Assembly (NCBI GenBank): GCA_937960755.1
Contig: CALGOL010000677.1
Location: 1-14,198, forward strand
DNA from: an uncultured Azospirillum sp.
GTDB taxonomy: Bacteria > Pseudomonadota > Alphaproteobacteria > Azospirillales > Azospirillaceae
Length of the DNA stretch: 14,198 nt
Direction: 5' to 3'
Positions 13,532-14,198 of the stretch are shown here, piece by piece. The position numbers and the translations under genes were made by a program. The first letter of the stretch is position 1. Each line of letters starts with the position of its first letter. The notes under the pieces were generated by a model. It searched no databases. It was given only the letters and a program-made list of their open reading frames with translations, and was not told where the DNA came from.

Positions 13532-14198
13532 AGTTCCACTCCCAAATGCTTGGCGACGGAGAAAATGTCTTTGTCGCCGCGGCCCGACAGGCAGACGGCC
13601 ATCAGATGATCCTTCGGCAGCTTGGGCGCGCGCTTGACCACTTCGGCCAGCGCATGCGCCGATTCCAGCGCCGGAATGATGCCTTCGACCTGAGAGAGCA
13701 GTTGGAAGGCGTCCAACGCTTCCTGGTCGGTGGCGTTGACGTATTCCACCCGGCCGACCTCATGCAGCCAGGAATGTTCCGGCCCGATGCCGGGATAGTC
13801 GAGACCGGCGGAAATCGAATGGCCTTCGATAATCTGGCCGTCTTCGTCTTGCAGCAGATAGGTGCGGTTGCCGTGCAAGACGCCGGGGCGCCCGCCCGCC
13901 AGCGAGGCGGCGTGCTGGCCGGTCTCAACGCCATAGCCGGCGGCTTCCACCGCCACCAGATGCACGCTGGGATCATCAAGGAACGGGTGGAACATGCCGA
14001 TGGCGTTGGAGCCGCCGCCGATGCACGCCGCCACGGTGTCGGGCAGGCGGCCTTCCGCCTCCTGCATCTGCGCCTTGGTCTCTTCGCCGATAACGCATTG
14101 GAAATCGCGCACCAGGGCGGGGTAGGGGTGGGGGCCGGCGGCGGTGCCGATGATGTAGAAGGTGTCGGCGACGTTGGTCACCCAGTCGCGCAGCGCCT
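13528..14198 (-). CDS. trpB: Tryptophan synthase beta subunit, C-terminal part
   Basis: TrpB condenses indole with serine using pyridoxal phosphate. The window holds only about the last 223 residues; the gene runs off the right edge, so the PLP lysine is not visible. Recognised parts are the phosphate-binding loop G-G-G-S-N-A-I-G-M-F, V-A-V-E-A-A-G, the G-H-S-I-S-A-G-L-D-Y-P-G-I-G-P-E-H segment and the C-terminal G-R-G-D-K-D. The frame is open to the window edge (…A-L-R-D-W-V-T-N-V…), so an ATG inside the frame is not the start. It overlaps trpA by GTGA, giving the usual trpB-trpA coupling. Confidence 0.97.
   Translation of the reverse strand, partial: ALRDWVTNVADTFYIIGTAAGPHPYPALVRDFQCVIGEETKAQMQEAEGRLPDTVAACIGGGSNAIGMFHPFLDDPSVHLVAVEAAGYGVETGQHAASLAGGRPGVLHGNRTYLLQDEDGQIIEGHSISAGLDYPGIGPEHSWLHEVGRVEYVNATDQEALDAFQLLSQVEGIIPALESAHALAEVVKRAPKLPKDHLMAVCLSGRGDKDIFSVAKHLGVEL

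Noticed and set aside
12581..13609. Open frame of 342 aa on the plus strand
   Set aside because: It is antisense to trpA, Arg/His-rich and without motifs, so it is a shadow of trpA.
1..14198. CRISPR array, tRNA, rRNA, insertion sequence or integrase
   Set aside because: No regularly spaced direct repeats, cloverleaf-like tRNA sequence, rRNA segment, transposase motif or terminal inverted repeats were noticed on reading both strands. The repetitive DNA in 5546-6880 is explained by the pentapeptide repeats.

Overview
The window is 14.2 kb of GC-rich DNA whose gene order and protein types point to an alphaproteobacterium, most likely near the Rhodospirillales. This is inferred from the trpB-trpA-accD-folC order, the ECF sigma factor followed by a small partner gene whose N-terminus contains an 'RWP' motif, and the protein style; no rRNA or other taxonomic marker is present. 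All genes lie on the minus strand except one pentapeptide-repeat gene.

Right half, read leftwards from 14198 to 7038: a tightly packed operon of trpB (partial), trpA, an unknown 182-aa gene, a 164-aa gene with a HEPN-like R-N-x3-H motif, accD, folC, a cyanophycin-synthetase-like ATP-grasp ligase, and a second, divergent FolC/Mur-ligase-like protein. Nearly every junction is a start/stop overlap (GTGA, ATGA or CTGA), a 14-base overlap, or a 5-base gap. The core trpBA-accD-folC is housekeeping (tryptophan synthase, malonyl-CoA synthesis, folate polyglutamylation). Two parts are not: the lower-GC two-gene insert between trpA and accD, and the ATP-grasp plus FolC2 pair attached to the end of folC. 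These are the best candidates for something undescribed.

Middle (6881-7037 and 5546-6880): the operon converges on a plus-strand pentapeptide-repeat (beta-helix) protein gene. The 157-base gap between them holds a good intrinsic terminator for the plus strand and a weaker candidate for the minus strand.

Left half, read leftwards from 5332 to 1: a YcbB/LdtD-type L,D-transpeptidase followed by a Tat-exported YcbK/DUF882 peptidoglycan peptidase, the same pair order as ycbB-ycbK in E. coli. Next comes norD, a VWA protein for nitric oxide reductase maturation, preceded by a perfect FNR/NNR-type palindrome. Last is an ECF sigma factor that overlaps the first codons of a small, probably anti-sigma-like partner cut by the window edge.

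No tRNA, rRNA, CRISPR array, insertion sequence or integrase was seen. All functions are read from motifs and context; no database search was possible.
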